Shown here: one piece after another, positions 35,269 through 46,297 of the stretch | How the letters are laid out: each line of letters begins with the position of its first letter | Numbering within the stretch: position 1 is the stretch's first letter | NCBI RefSeq assembly: GCF_030272615.1 | Contig: NC_081412.1 | Span: 672,463,823-672,525,822 of the forward strand | Length of the DNA: 62,000 bases | Reading direction: 5' to 3' | Source of the DNA: Cryptomeria japonica | Taxonomy: Eukaryota > Streptophyta > Pinopsida > Cupressales > Cupressaceae | Translations under genes and position numbers: made by a program | The notes under the pieces: generated by a model | Told to the model about the DNA's origin: nothing | The model's database searches: none | Seen by the model: only the letters and a program-made list of their open reading frames with translations

Positions 35269-37439
35269 TGTTATCTGGAAGGGTCACTCACATCATTTGT
35301 TATGACATTCTCGTTTATATCACTGATTATCTTATGATCCTATTTCTGTTATAAATCAGTTATAAATTAGACAAACTTATATACTTACTGAAATGTGATA
35401 ATAAGAAAGCATCTTTGCATAAGTCAGCACAGCGTACCAGTCTGTTATCACAAGACCAGGATGTAATTCCTTTGATATTCAATACAAACCTGATCTGAGT
35501 TCCCTAATATGCATCTATAAATGTAGTCTTATATTATAGATATTGTTAATGGACGCTTAGCAATAAGCGAGATATGTCATACCAATCTGTTGTCACAATA
35601 ATAATCTGCCTGTAAACAGGTATGGTCTGCAGAGAATATGATCTGCTAATCCAGAATCATTATCCTTCCATGCCTTTCTCAATGGCCCTTACCCTATTGT
35701 GTTATATTATATGCATTTTAAATACTAAGAATACAATATGTTGAGGGCCTATTAATTTGGATTCCTCCTCCCAATGAAGGGTCTCTGGGGAATATCCAAC
35801 CTTGACCAAAAGGGCCACCAAAGAGCACCATTCATTGAGTCGGTGTGTGGTTCTTCTGAATTTCCTGATAATGATGTCATGAATTACCCCTTGTTTCCGA
35901 ATTTCAAATGCAATGGTGAAAATAACATGTTTTCATTCAATTATTTCCTTTTTTTATATTATAATCACTAAATGCAACTGTTGTTATTTATAGAAGTTTT
36001 GAGACTATTTCATGAAGCTTAGTGTAACAAGATCCACAATTAGAATAGGACTATGCTTGTTTTTCAGGTTTACAATTTAATAAAACCTGTTTAGAGGGTC
36101 CCCTAAAGCAGATTTGTATATTTTACATGATTGTAATGCTGGTGTGATTGAATACAATTCATAACCATCTCAGTATTTTCAATGTATATATGCACTAAGT
36201 GACTTGCATATGTTTTCTACAAGAGTTGATAAGAAAAGTTTGTTAAGTGTATGGTTGAGCGTATTCTAAGGAATATAGTTTTTCTTGTTACCTGAAAATG
36301 TAACTTATTTCTTTCTTAAGAGCCCTGTAACAATAACTTGTATAACATTCATCATGAAGTTAAAGAGCACATAACATTTTGGAATAGTCATGTACCTACT
36401 GAGGCATTTAATGTACAGTTGCAAGAAAGCGTGGATGCACCCAAGTTTAGTGGTAGGAAGTCCAACTGACACACCAGGAAAACCTAAAATCTTAATAATA
36501 AAGTACCTAAAATCTCTGCTTCCAGCTTATTCATACATATTCATGAAAGCTATCACCCACACATTCGTTAATGACTGAGAGAGAGAAATATAACAGAGCA
36601 TAGATGCATGTAAAAGAGTTGACACTCAGAATCAGCTTGAGGTATGTAAATCCACAGTTTCACCCATGCTTGAAGATTTAAATTTTCAATCAAGCTTGTT
36701 TCAAATAAGACATAGCAATAGTTTAAGCCGATTCATAGAAATTCTCATTAAAATCATATAGAAAATATAATCCAAATCACCTGGTTGTGTTTCATATTGA
36801 TTGCCAAGGGAAAAGAAAGAAAGATAGTGAGCTAGGATGATAAGTGATTTTGAATTTGTAGGTAAATGAATGTCCTTTCTGAATTGGTCATCGTGTTTTG
36901 TGGGAATGTCCTTTATTGAACTGGGCTATGCAAAATCATTTGGAATCTTACCATGGATCGATATCGAGGGAAATGTGTTCAGAAAAACAATTATATATCA
37001 TTTGCAACTAGTGGTTTCATGTGAAAGGCACAACATAACTATCCCAATCCGATGGCGGTGGAGCCACCGTGGGGAAAAAATGGGGTTTTCAGCATTTCCA
37101 TAGTGGCCAAATAAACTGTAGTCGACTTCGACCCCTTTCGAGTGCTAAAGGGTGTTCGTGAAACGTCTCACACAGGAAATTCAATCCATTAAGTTCAATT
37201 CAGTCTAGTTTAATTCAGCCTAGTTTATCAAATCTGCCACACCAAAATTCCATTCAAAACCCCTATACAAATTTTTTTTAAAAAAGCCCTAATCTTTTTC
37301 GACTCTATCTCAAGAAGACATAAAAATTTAAAAATACATAGAATCATCTGAAAAAGCAGAGAGTCTCTGAGACCTATCAAAGCAGACGATAATGAAACAA
37401 GCTAAATTGCAGTTATATTAGCAATTAAAGTAAGAATCT

Positions 37440-38060
37440 CTGCAGGCGGCATTAGAAACCAATCTCTGTAGGCGGCGTTAGAAACCTGGAGAAGGCTGAT
37501 ATGGGTTCCGTGTCCTGTCCCGTTCTCTGCTAACCGTTAATGTTTGCTATTGCCTGCCATGGACACCTATGAATTAGAGACATGTAAAATAACCTCCCAA
37601 TAATCCCAATCACAGGAAAAGTTGCAGAAGCCGTAGCCAAACAATTTAAAAGCAAACCTGCAGGAGCTTGGTTTTGTTTTTTTGGGCCTTTGTCTTGATC
37701 GCGTGACCTTTCGACAATAATAAAAGGCAGATGTATGGTGGTGCTAAACGATCTACAGGTCAGGTGTTCACTGCTAGCGAGGTTGGATGGGGTGGTCTAA
37801 ACGCGTGGGCCGTACCAAGCGCGTGGGGAGCCACAGCCATTTCCAGCACAATGCAACAGATTTTCCCACCTGCTAGGCAAGAACCCTAGTAAACGTTTCG
37901 TGGCGGGATATTTTTACGGCACCAAACACGTTTTTGATCGACGATCGGTTTTTCTTCCCGACATGAAGCCTGCCCGACGTGACAGCATGAGACAAATTGC
38001 CGGTGGCGGGCTACCCCCACCATGGGATCGCGTATCGGCTAATTAAACTATCAAAGGACA
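37440..38060. promoter_or_regulatory. CpG-retaining, GC-richer patch, possible promoter or gene edge
   Basis: Against an AT-rich background this 600-bp patch keeps many CpG sites (AAACGCGTGGGCCG, AAGCGCGTGG, TCGACGATCGG, GATCGCGTATCGG). Methylated repeat DNA normally loses CpG, so this stretch may have been unmethylated, as at a plant promoter or first exon. A 26-bp duplication (GGCGGC.TTAGAAACC at 37445 and 37471) sits at its left edge. I found no clear open frame leading away from it in either direction. Confidence 0.3.
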
Positions 38061-38099
38061 AAAGATCAGCTGATATGTCGAACCGGCACTAAGGAAACA

Positions 38100-38820
38100 T
38101 AGAGTATCTGACTATAACAGACACGAAAATTAACATAGCCAAAATAGTGAACTGTTTTTTTGGGATTATCTATGGAAATATGTTACTTTTTATATTAGTT
38201 ACTACGATTTATACTAGCAGTTGCACGGTTTTCCTGTGCAACGATGAGCCGATAGGTTTAAAAAGGCATGTAAATTATCCAAACTCAATGCACAATCAGT
38301 AATATCTAATTTGGGTTAGCTGTCTGTGCTGTTTGTAATGATACTGGTTTCAAATCCATCATATGGAATTAGTTTTCAAAGTTAGCGTCAATGACATGTA
38401 ATTACAACACTAGAGTTATAAAATTGCAGAAATTAAATTAGATCATGTAGATCATAGGTATTCAGTATTCAGATCATTTAAGGTTTGGCTACAAGAATGA
38501 ATCTGATTTATAAGTGATCACCTATTCAATATCATTTTAAGAAGGTTTAAAAGAAGATGCAGGATGTACTACATTTTTTTAATCAGGTATTCCAGTTATC
38601 TGGGATTTAAAAGAAAGATTGCACTGAGAATGACCAAGATGTCGTAACAGATATTCGTGTACAAACGACAACTATGACTTATATTCATAGATACACAAAC
38701 ACAATTCCTTGATAAAATTTTAAACTCTTCATCCGAAACCTGCAACGGTAACTTTTCTTTAAATGGTTGAACACACTGCTCCGAATTTTTTTTATGTTTA
38801 TAAACAAAAATCTTATGTAA
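38100..38820. other. No gene recognised
   Basis: AT-rich, no conserved coding or repeat boundary seen. Confidence 0.4.
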
Positions 38821-38909
38821 AATGAGCTTCTAGTAGAAACCTGTGTTTGAGCTTCTAGTAGAACTATGATGACAAAAGCTCAAACACAGGTTTCTACTAG
38901 AAGCTCATT
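38821..38909. repeat. Perfect 34-bp inverted repeat with 21-nt loop
   Basis: The arm at 38821-38854 (AATGAGCTTCTAGTAGAAAC...) is an exact reverse complement of 38876-38909, separated by 21 bases. GAGCTTCTAGTAGAA also occurs twice in direct order across the left arm and loop. Transcribed, it would form a perfect hairpin, like a young inverted duplication or a small-RNA precursor. No promoter is identifiable. Confidence 0.85.
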
Positions 38910-39735
38910 CTACATCATAATGGACACAAGAAAGATCACATGGCCCTTGATAAAATAAATAAATTAAATTTCTTAGTGAAATAACAAGATATCCTGCTTT
39001 GTAAAATTTCAAGACAACAGGGTGATTGCAATTGGTATTGAGGTAAAGACATTTTATAAACTTGTTGATCTCTAGCCATCAAATGCTCATGCACTATCAG
39101 CAATAGGGAATTCAGTGTACTTTGGCACAAGAGGTGCAGACATCGAAATTATCAATATTTGTCTACAGATTGTAAGACTAAAATGGCTGATGAACTTCCA
39201 GCGATTTGATAAAGTCAGGATGCATGTACACATTGTCAAAGGGCAAACACAATTGGCATTCATCTTATATCGAAAGAGCATGGTGTGCCAAAGGAGTCTT
39301 GGATTTCATGTTGATTCAAATGGTCCAATGAAGACACCTACTGTGTCTGAAACAATGTACTTCTCGTTTTTGGTTTATGACCATCATCCATTACGTTAAC
39401 TTCTTTGACTATGAAACCTTCCAGCATTTATATTATATAATAATTAAATGCCAAACCATCCAATTGGGAAATACAATAATGAGGAACCCATTATCAGCCA
39501 TTATTTCTAGCATAAGGGGAACCCTTAGGGATTTACGAAAGGTATTACATTTGTGTAAGGTGAATTTTAGCATGGTTATTAAGCAGCAGATTAATGCTTA
39601 GCACTCACCATGGACAGCGATAGAAGTAAATTGCAAACCTCAGCTCCAAGGCAAACGCTAAGACCTTTGGAAGAGAACCTGGGTACCGTCTTGAGGTGGG
39701 ACCGAAAGCCACTAATCTATAATGACAGTTTTATT
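38910..39735. other. No gene recognised
   Basis: Short open frames only. The stretch from 39115 to 39400 is open on the plus strand but shows no motif. It directly precedes the dehydrogenase fragment, so it may be intron-like or foreign to it. Confidence 0.3.
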
Positions 39736-39739
39736 AGCC

Positions 39740-39930
39740 CCGATTATTCTGGATTTTTGCCTTTTACGAGACAACTGGGTCTGTTGCAAATGGAGAAAGG
39801 ATCCATGCGACTTTGCTAGGAGACGGTATTGGGCCTGAGATCTCTAAATCTGCTAAACAGGTTTTCAAAGCAGCTGATGCACCAACAGACTGGGACGAAC
39901 AATATGTTGGGACTGAAATAGAGTCCAGCA
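39740..39930 (+). pseudogene. Fragment of mitochondrial NAD-isocitrate dehydrogenase
   Basis: The plus-strand frame reads ATLLGDGIGPEISKSAKQVF, then DAPTDWDEQYVGTEIES, which resembles the N-terminal part of the plant NAD-dependent isocitrate dehydrogenase catalytic subunit (GDGIGPE nucleotide/substrate-site start, WEE.YVGTE strand). That enzyme oxidises isocitrate to 2-oxoglutarate in the mitochondrial matrix. One residue before GDG (usually Pro) is missing. After about 39930 the sequence leaves the family (KLQGKNQQYLINN), and no transit peptide or remaining ~300 residues are seen. It is a gene fragment, perhaps one exon carried by a transposon. A related beta-decarboxylating dehydrogenase is possible. 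Confidence 0.6.
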
Positions 39931-39950
39931 CAAAAGAAAAACTACAGGGG

Positions 39951-42900
39951 AAAAACCAACAATACCTCATAAACAACCATACCACCCACAAACGTGGCAA
40001 CATATCTACGGCGCCACTCAGACTCTTGTATCTCAGCTGCTTACCCGTCCGAAGAAGCACCCAAGCAAAGAGGCTGAGAAATTTCCTGCAGCTAAATGTT
40101 CTTTCCAAGCTAAAAAGCTCCCAGGTAGAGCTGCTATGAGAGGGGTTTGGGTTCTATTTTTGTTGAAGAGGCAGTCTTATGAAGAAATGTTTTTGTGCTA
40201 TTCATTATTTGGAATCTTTTCTAAAAAAATAGCAGCCCCTACTTTTTAGACATGCAAATTTGAGAGCTTAAGGGTTATCTGCCACTTGTAACAATCTAAA
40301 TTTAATTTCTATTAAAAAATAGTTTTGGAGGGAAATGAATAAAACAATGAATTATTTTTTATTTGTTTTTATTATGCACATGCTATTAAAGATGTTCATG
40401 AGACCACCAACCTCTACACTATAAAATTCATGGGACCACCAGCATAAAAAATTTCCATCCACTCTATTTTTTAGAAAGCCCCCCTCCATGGGATCAAGCC
40501 TTATTCTTTTAAGATATCCATTGATTAAAATTGTAGGATAGGGATATAATATTTTATTGTTTAATGTATGATATCAATTAAAATTTTGATCAAATTAATA
40601 TACATATTTAAATTGCATTTAACAAAAAATATTTAATTTGAGATTTTTATGTGGTAAAAGCAGTTTAAATAAATAAAAATAAAATAATTTGGTGACAAAT
40701 CTAAAGATAAGTAAGACAATTGGTTCATTGATATAATGCATTATTGTGTTTATTAGTTTTTGCCAAGGCAAGATACAATTGTGTCGTTCAATTCAATTTT
40801 TAAATTAATTTGTCTAATCAATACATAGAATTAAAATTTCTCAACAAAATTCTATAATCTTTATTTAATTTTTATTTTAAATAATTATAAAATTATCATT
40901 TTTCCTTTTTTCCTAATGATTACAGCAGCCCAAAATTCAATTTTACCAAAAACATAAAATAAAATATTATGCATTAATTTAATGTCAATAGTATTAAATT
41001 CAAGGTCTTTTAAATATTAAACATTAAACATTCATAAAAGTTCAATCGACGATGATATTTACTGTGATATATTGGCATCAAGAGGAGTGTTCTACAAAAA
41101 AGGTACGCCTGATGGTGCCATGTTTACAATTCTCTTGTGGCAATTATTTTCCAATATTTAAGAAGTGGTACAAGGAATAGATTATTCCACACTATGAAAA
41201 TTACCTTTATATTTCAGATATAATACCATCAAGAGAGATTCAAGTATTTTAATGAATATTCTATGAACATCATATATTTGTAGAATTTTAGGTTGATTTC
41301 TTTTCGTTGTTAGGCATGGAAGTAGTCACTTTCGATATTAGGATAATTGATTAATAGATAATTGTCTTTATTTAAGTTCACGTATTTTTTGAATTTTTTT
41401 TTATTTTATCAATTTAGAGATAAATTAATATAGTTTATATTTTTATATATTTTTAAGTTGATGATGATAAATACAAATATCAATACATTGAAAGAAATTA
41501 AGATGAAGTAGGAGATGAATACATTACAGATGATCTTTGGTTCATGTGGCTGATCTCATGTGGTTGATCATCAACTCCTACATGGTATAAGAGCATTATA
41601 TCTATCAAGTTTCTATTAGCATGTTTGAGAGAGCCAACTTGGGATGAATTTACTATGCACTTTTTGCTCAAATGGACGTTTTCATAACATCCAAAGAGTC
41701 CAAAAACCCTAATATCAACTATCATTTCATCAAAATTTGAGCATTTGAAAATTAGGTCAAATCTGCTAAGGACACAAAAATTGAAGTGACATCTAAGCGT
41801 GGCTGAAAAATATTGACACTTTAAAGAAAAATAGAGGTCACTGTTGCGCTGAGGATGTCAGAGAACCTTGAAATCGTTTGTCAATTTGTCAAAATCGAAT
41901 ATCAAGGACTTCTTTGCAAAAATTTTAGAATGTTTCTGTTTTTCAAAAGTTTCTATTTTTGGAAATATTTTGTTTTAATTTTTTTCTATATTTAGAAACT
42001 TTTTATTTTGGAAACTTACTATTTTCAAATTGTTTTTTTTTTAAATGTTCCTTTTTTGGGAAGCCTTCAAGTCTTCCAAGCCTTAATTGAAATGCAGTTG
42101 GTTTTTTGGCCATAATTTCATTATACTAATTCAAAATCAATCAAATGGGATATTATCCAAAAGATGGTTCTTGCATCGATCTATTTTTAGAGGTTGTTTA
42201 ATTAGATTTTATACCAATTTTCCATAATTGGCCCATTTCAATAATTTTAGGTTGAGAAAAATATATTTAGTTCAACACATATAATACTCCCTAGAAAGGC
42301 TCTTATTTGTGTAAAAATGTTTGTAAATGGCAAGGGTAAAACATGAAAATCAACAAGATAGGGAAATGCAAATTTCGCTCATTAGAGACGATGAAATCTT
42401 TAGTCCAATTGAAGAGAAAAGATTAATAGTAATGGTACAACAAGGGACAATGATTAAGAACGACTTTAACATGGTTGGATTCAACAAAATAAATAAGAAA
42501 GAAAATTTGGTATTGTTTTATATAAAATCAAGGATGATCCTATGTGAGACCTAGAGATTGGATGATCTAGTCTTTGATAATGTTTTCAAAGGGAAAAAAT
42601 CCCACAAAATATCCTATTAAAGTATTCTTTTACTAACCAATGACATATGGTATCGATTTCAAGAATGGGAGGGGACATATTAAGGTTGTTTCAATAGAAA
42701 TACCTCATGGAACAACCCGAGGAAAAACTTCTTGAGCCTCTTTCAACAAAGGTGTCATTGTTAACCACCATTAAAACTTCAACTCTAGTAACAAGTATAG
42801 AATAACAAAATGTCAAGTTCATTTAAATGGTTTCTAGTAAGTGTGGTAGCCTAAAAGGCAACACAATAAATGCAAAACCAACAAAACAAACTACAAATTC

Positions 42901-43350
42901 ATAAAATGTAGTATGACATGAAGTGTGAAAACCAAAACCATGAAAAACTTAAATTCTATATTACTCTTGACCTACATTGTTTTTAAACGAATAATATGTA
43001 TATCTAATATCTATTAAAAACAATTATTTAATAAAATTTATTACTTATTATTTATCTAATATTTGTTTTTTAATAAATTATATATACTAATAATTTTCTT
43101 TTTAAGCATTACTATATATGTTTTACTTTTAATTGTTTTCACATTAAAAATAAACATGAACTAAAAATCTGATTGAGCAATCATGAAAATGGATAAAGAT
43201 TGGAGGAGGGATATGCTGTCATCTTATGTTTTGTTCCAAGAAAAAGAATGGTTAAGTGAAAATCTTTGGAACAATTTGACTTCAAACCACCTTGAATTTG
43301 AGCTAGTTGTTTGTTTGGGTTAACTGCTTTTAATTGTTGTCGTTTCTTTA
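39951..43350. other. AT-rich stretch, no gene recognised
   Basis: Mostly poly(A)/poly(T)-rich DNA. At 41583-41594 TGGTATAAGAGC, preceded by CTACA, resembles a copia primer-binding site after an LTR end, but no gag is readable beyond it. The segment 41930-42060 repeats TTTCTATTTTTGGAAA-like units. No host gene is seen. Confidence 0.4.
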
Positions 43351-43351
43351 T

Positions 43352-43615
43352 TGTTTCTCTGAAAGAAATTTAAAATTGAAATACAAATAAACCATTCTAT
43401 TCATTGAAGAGATTACAAGAGCTTCTTGATCAACTAATCAAGGATCATACTAACTAATAGCGAATGAATTACAACTGCCTCATTATATAGAGGTCTAAAG
43501 CAAAAAAATAAAACTAAAAAACTAAAACAATTTTTACTATAGTCATCCCAAATAAAGCTAAAAAAAAATAACATAAAACTATGCAAGTGGGAGGAATTAA
43601 TAAACAATATTGGAC
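43352..43615 (-). mobile_element. Probable short minus-strand LTR
   Basis: The minus strand from 43615 starts TGTCCAATATTGTTTATTAA, directly preceded by AAGGGAGAGATTAT (polypurine-like, plus 43616-43631). It has CTATATAATGAGG as a TATA box (plus about 43482-43494), and a plausible end ...AGAGAAACA at 43352. No pol is attached, and the U3-like part is repeated at 43711-43800. The call is tentative. Confidence 0.35.
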
Positions 43616-43800
43616 AATAATCTCTCCCTTAATTTCTACCACTAATCGATGTAACACAAAGAACAATTGTATTTTCCTTTGACTTCAAACTAAAAAATTA
43701 CAATAATTTTTGTTGTAGTCATCCCAAATAAAACTAAAAAGTAAATAACATAAAACTATGCAAGTGGAATGAATTACTAAACAATATTTCAATATTCTCT
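43535..43800. repeat. Direct repeat with 176-bp spacing
   Basis: AGTCATCCCAAATAAA.CTAAA...AACATAAAACTATGCAAGTGG occurs at 43541 and 43717 with small differences, probably an LTR U3 duplicated or a second LTR edge. Confidence 0.75.
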
Positions 43801-44281
43801 TGATTGCATTTTGCTATCTTATAGAATTGTACAAAAAAAAATGGACTTTTTTGAAAATTGACGATTGAATGAAAAACATGAACTAAAAATATTTTTGTTT
43901 CACAATCACGACATAATTGTTTCTCTACTCTTATCTAATTAAAATTAGACAAATGAAACAATTGTCTATCCAACAACCACAATGCACATTTGACTTTGTT
44001 TAATAATTAATAAAAAAATAAAAAACACAACAAATATTAATTTTCAAATTAATAAATAAATATGATCAAATACAAATACAGTTAACTGTGCAGTCTGATT
44101 GCTGATAGATATCAAATACACTTTAGACATTTTGCATGGCGGAAATTTCCATAAGGCCTGGTTTTGAAATTCATAGATTTAATATAAACATTAAATTAGA
44201 GGAATTATCGTATGATCTTGCCATGTCTTGTAATTACACAGCGCGCACATATATACGGAAATCTCGAATACCCTTCTATCC

Positions 44282-46051
44282 ATGGCTCCTCCTAAACCAG
44301 CTCCACTTTTATTGAGAAATATTAGCAAAATAACCCCCAATGGATCGGATCAAAACCACTCAATTGAGGAAACTGAGCGGCGGAGAATATTTTCAAGCTC
44401 GGCGTTCGACCGGAGAGACTACAAATTTACGCACAATCGAGTCCTCCCAGCCTGACAAACCGATTCGCAGGTGAGATACATTTATATGAATGTTTGTCTT
44501 TCTCCGCTATATGAATCCACTTTTAAAACTCACTCATTATTTGAATTAACAGTGGGCGCGGACAGAAGTTTTCAGCCCAAGGTGTATTTCTATGCCAGAA
44601 GAATTTTGTTTGGCAACTATACAGAGACCTGAGAAACCAGGGCGTCTCCTGCTTCTTTGATGAAGATCGTGAAAGTCTGCCGTTGGGGGAAGATTTTCCC
44701 TCTCGTATATTTGAAGCCGCTAAGACATGCAAAGTTGCAGTTTTACTTCTTTCTATGGATTTCCTGGAATCAATGTGACCAATGCTCGAACTATCTGCTT
44801 TCGTGGAAGCGAGAGACATAATCCATACAAATCCCAATCTCAAAATTTTACCCTTGTTTTTCCAGATCTCACCGGCCGGAATACCAGGTCAGGGGAAAAC
44901 TACAGTAGGCAAGGCTTTCTGCAACTTCAAATTGGTGGATTTCGAGGGTAAAGTATGCCATCTGGAATTTTCTGAAGGCGCTGCATTCGACAGAACAAAG
45001 ATTGCTCTGCAGCATCTCACTCACTGCCCTCAGTGGAATCTCCACACATCGGTAGACCAAGATCAGGTGAGCAATTTCACCTGTTTTAATTTTCTTTATA
45101 CGATGTTCTTCCTTTCAATATATAGAATTCTCTTTACAGCTCACTGTTATGTAAATAACTCATGAACAAGATATGTAAGTATTCTGCAATGTTCTAATAT
45201 AACTCAGGCACAAGTTGAGTTTTATAGAAGAGTGAAGGGCCAAAGGGTATTGTTGGTTCTCAACGATATCACAGAAGAAAGCATAGACGAAGTGACGTAT
45301 TATCTCAAGGCAGACTTGGGAGAAAGCAGCTGCATCCTTTTGAGTGCTGGGAGTATAGAAGTTCTAGTAAAGCATTTCAACATAAAATTGCAGTCATGCA
45401 AGCGCCTCCCAAGGCTTGAAGAGGACGAGGCCATTCGTATATTGTTGCAAAGGACACGTGTACAAGAGTCAACGTTGAGGGCAGAGGAAAAAGCTTTTGC
45501 TGCCATGTGTGCAGACAGATGTTCGTTCAAAGAGGTCGGTCGGAGAGGTCGAACATTTCATCCCTCCACAAATACGGTCCGCATTTGTCGAAATGGACTG
45601 CTGAGATAGAAGGTTGGGTAGACAGATGCGGTTATGGTTTGGACTACTTGTTGGCTGTGGTCGTTTTAACGACTTACCTCCCGAATATCAAATCATATTT
45701 ATGCTTCTCACCCTATACATACCACCTACTATGTCAGCCCACAGAGTTAATGAGTGGCTGACAATGGTTCTCAACAAAGAGATCTCTTTTATTGAGAAAG
45801 CAGTGAGTTGAATATTTGCTTTTAGACATGTTTTTCATTGAAAAACCGTTGAATGCCTCGTTCATATGTGGTTTCAGGCTGAAGATCTGTGTCCGAAGGC
45901 TTTTATTGAAGAATCTGGACCTCAAATTCACATACACGACCTATATATTGAATTCGCACATAGCAAACCAAATGAAATGGGGAGATCATGGCTGTGGTGG
46001 AAGGGCGACCCACGTAGCACACGTGGATTAATATCACGATGTCAGTCTTAA
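44282..46051 (+). pseudogene. TIR-NBS (TNL-type) disease-resistance gene, truncated and broken
   Basis: Inferred exons: 44282-44470 (MAPPKPAPLLLRNIS..., TGA at 44453), 44553-45066, 45208-45802, 45878-46051, with GT-AG introns. Exon 2 holds a TIR domain (FVWQLYRDLRNQGVSCFFDE, SLPLGEDFPSRIFEAAKTC, VLLLSMDFLES) with a TGA at 44776-44778 where Trp is expected. After LPLFFQISP it jumps straight into the NB-ARC P-loop GIPGQGKTT (44878-44904), so the linker is deleted. Exon 3 has the kinase-2-like RVLLVLNDI, SSCILLSAGS and CSFKEVGRRGRTFHP, then frameshifts (KYGPHLSKW; FNDLPPEYQIIFMLLTLY). Exon 4 has DLCPKAFIEESGP and IHDLYIEFAHSK, the MHD-region equivalent, and stops after TRGLISRCQS. LRRs are absent. 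Such proteins sense pathogen effectors in the cytosol; this copy cannot be intact. Motif wording matches conifer TNLs as I recall them. Confidence 0.88.
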
Positions 46052-46085
46052 ACAACACACATTAAGTTTTGATTTTGTGTGTTGT
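46052..46085. terminator. Small inverted repeat after the TIR-NBS relic
   Basis: AACAACACACA and TGTGTGTTGTT flank a short AT-rich loop just after the final stop codon. It could form a hairpin in the 3' untranslated region. Function is speculative. Confidence 0.25.
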
Positions 46086-46089
46086 TCGA

Positions 46090-46297
46090 CAACGTTTACT
46101 CAACCTCTAGGATGCATCAAAATGTAGGCATGCAGTTATATATATATATAACATGTAATGTATGCGCAACATGTATTGTATGCATAGGATGTGGTAGATG
46201 TTGTCATGTAGTTATATGTATGTCTAACATGTAATGTATGTATAACATGTATTGTATGCATAAGATGCTAGTGCATCCTAGGGCCTGGGTAGACGTT
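46090..46297. mobile_element. Small MITE-like inverted-repeat element
   Basis: The left end AACGTTTACTCAACCTCTAG (continuing GATGC) matches the reverse complement of the right end (AACGTCTACCCAGGCCCTAG) at most positions over about 25 bases. The 208-bp interior is two copies of a 76-bp unit (GTTATAT...TAACATGTAATGTATG...GCATA.GATG at 46131 and 46207). No clear target duplication. Confidence 0.45.

Larger units (their letters stand above)
32062..37439. other. Unassigned region with short tandem duplications
   Basis: No domain recognised in any frame. The region is marked by two-copy duplications of 21-29 bp (33697, 34384, 34795, 35226), a GTAT/GTGT microsatellite (33336-33398) and a TCTA/GATA patch (34976-35045). 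A short minus-strand segment at about 33136-33300 (IGGVSTPDVPMYIMVRFDRW) looks protein-like, but I cannot name it. Confidence 0.35.

Noticed and set aside
39764-40108. Minus-strand 114-residue open frame over the dehydrogenase fragment
   Set aside because: The plus strand here carries a clear GDGIGPE dehydrogenase motif. The opposite frame is its shadow with no family resemblance.
44523-44843. Minus-strand 106-residue open frame
   Set aside because: Shadow of the plus-strand TIR domain, which has convincing motifs.
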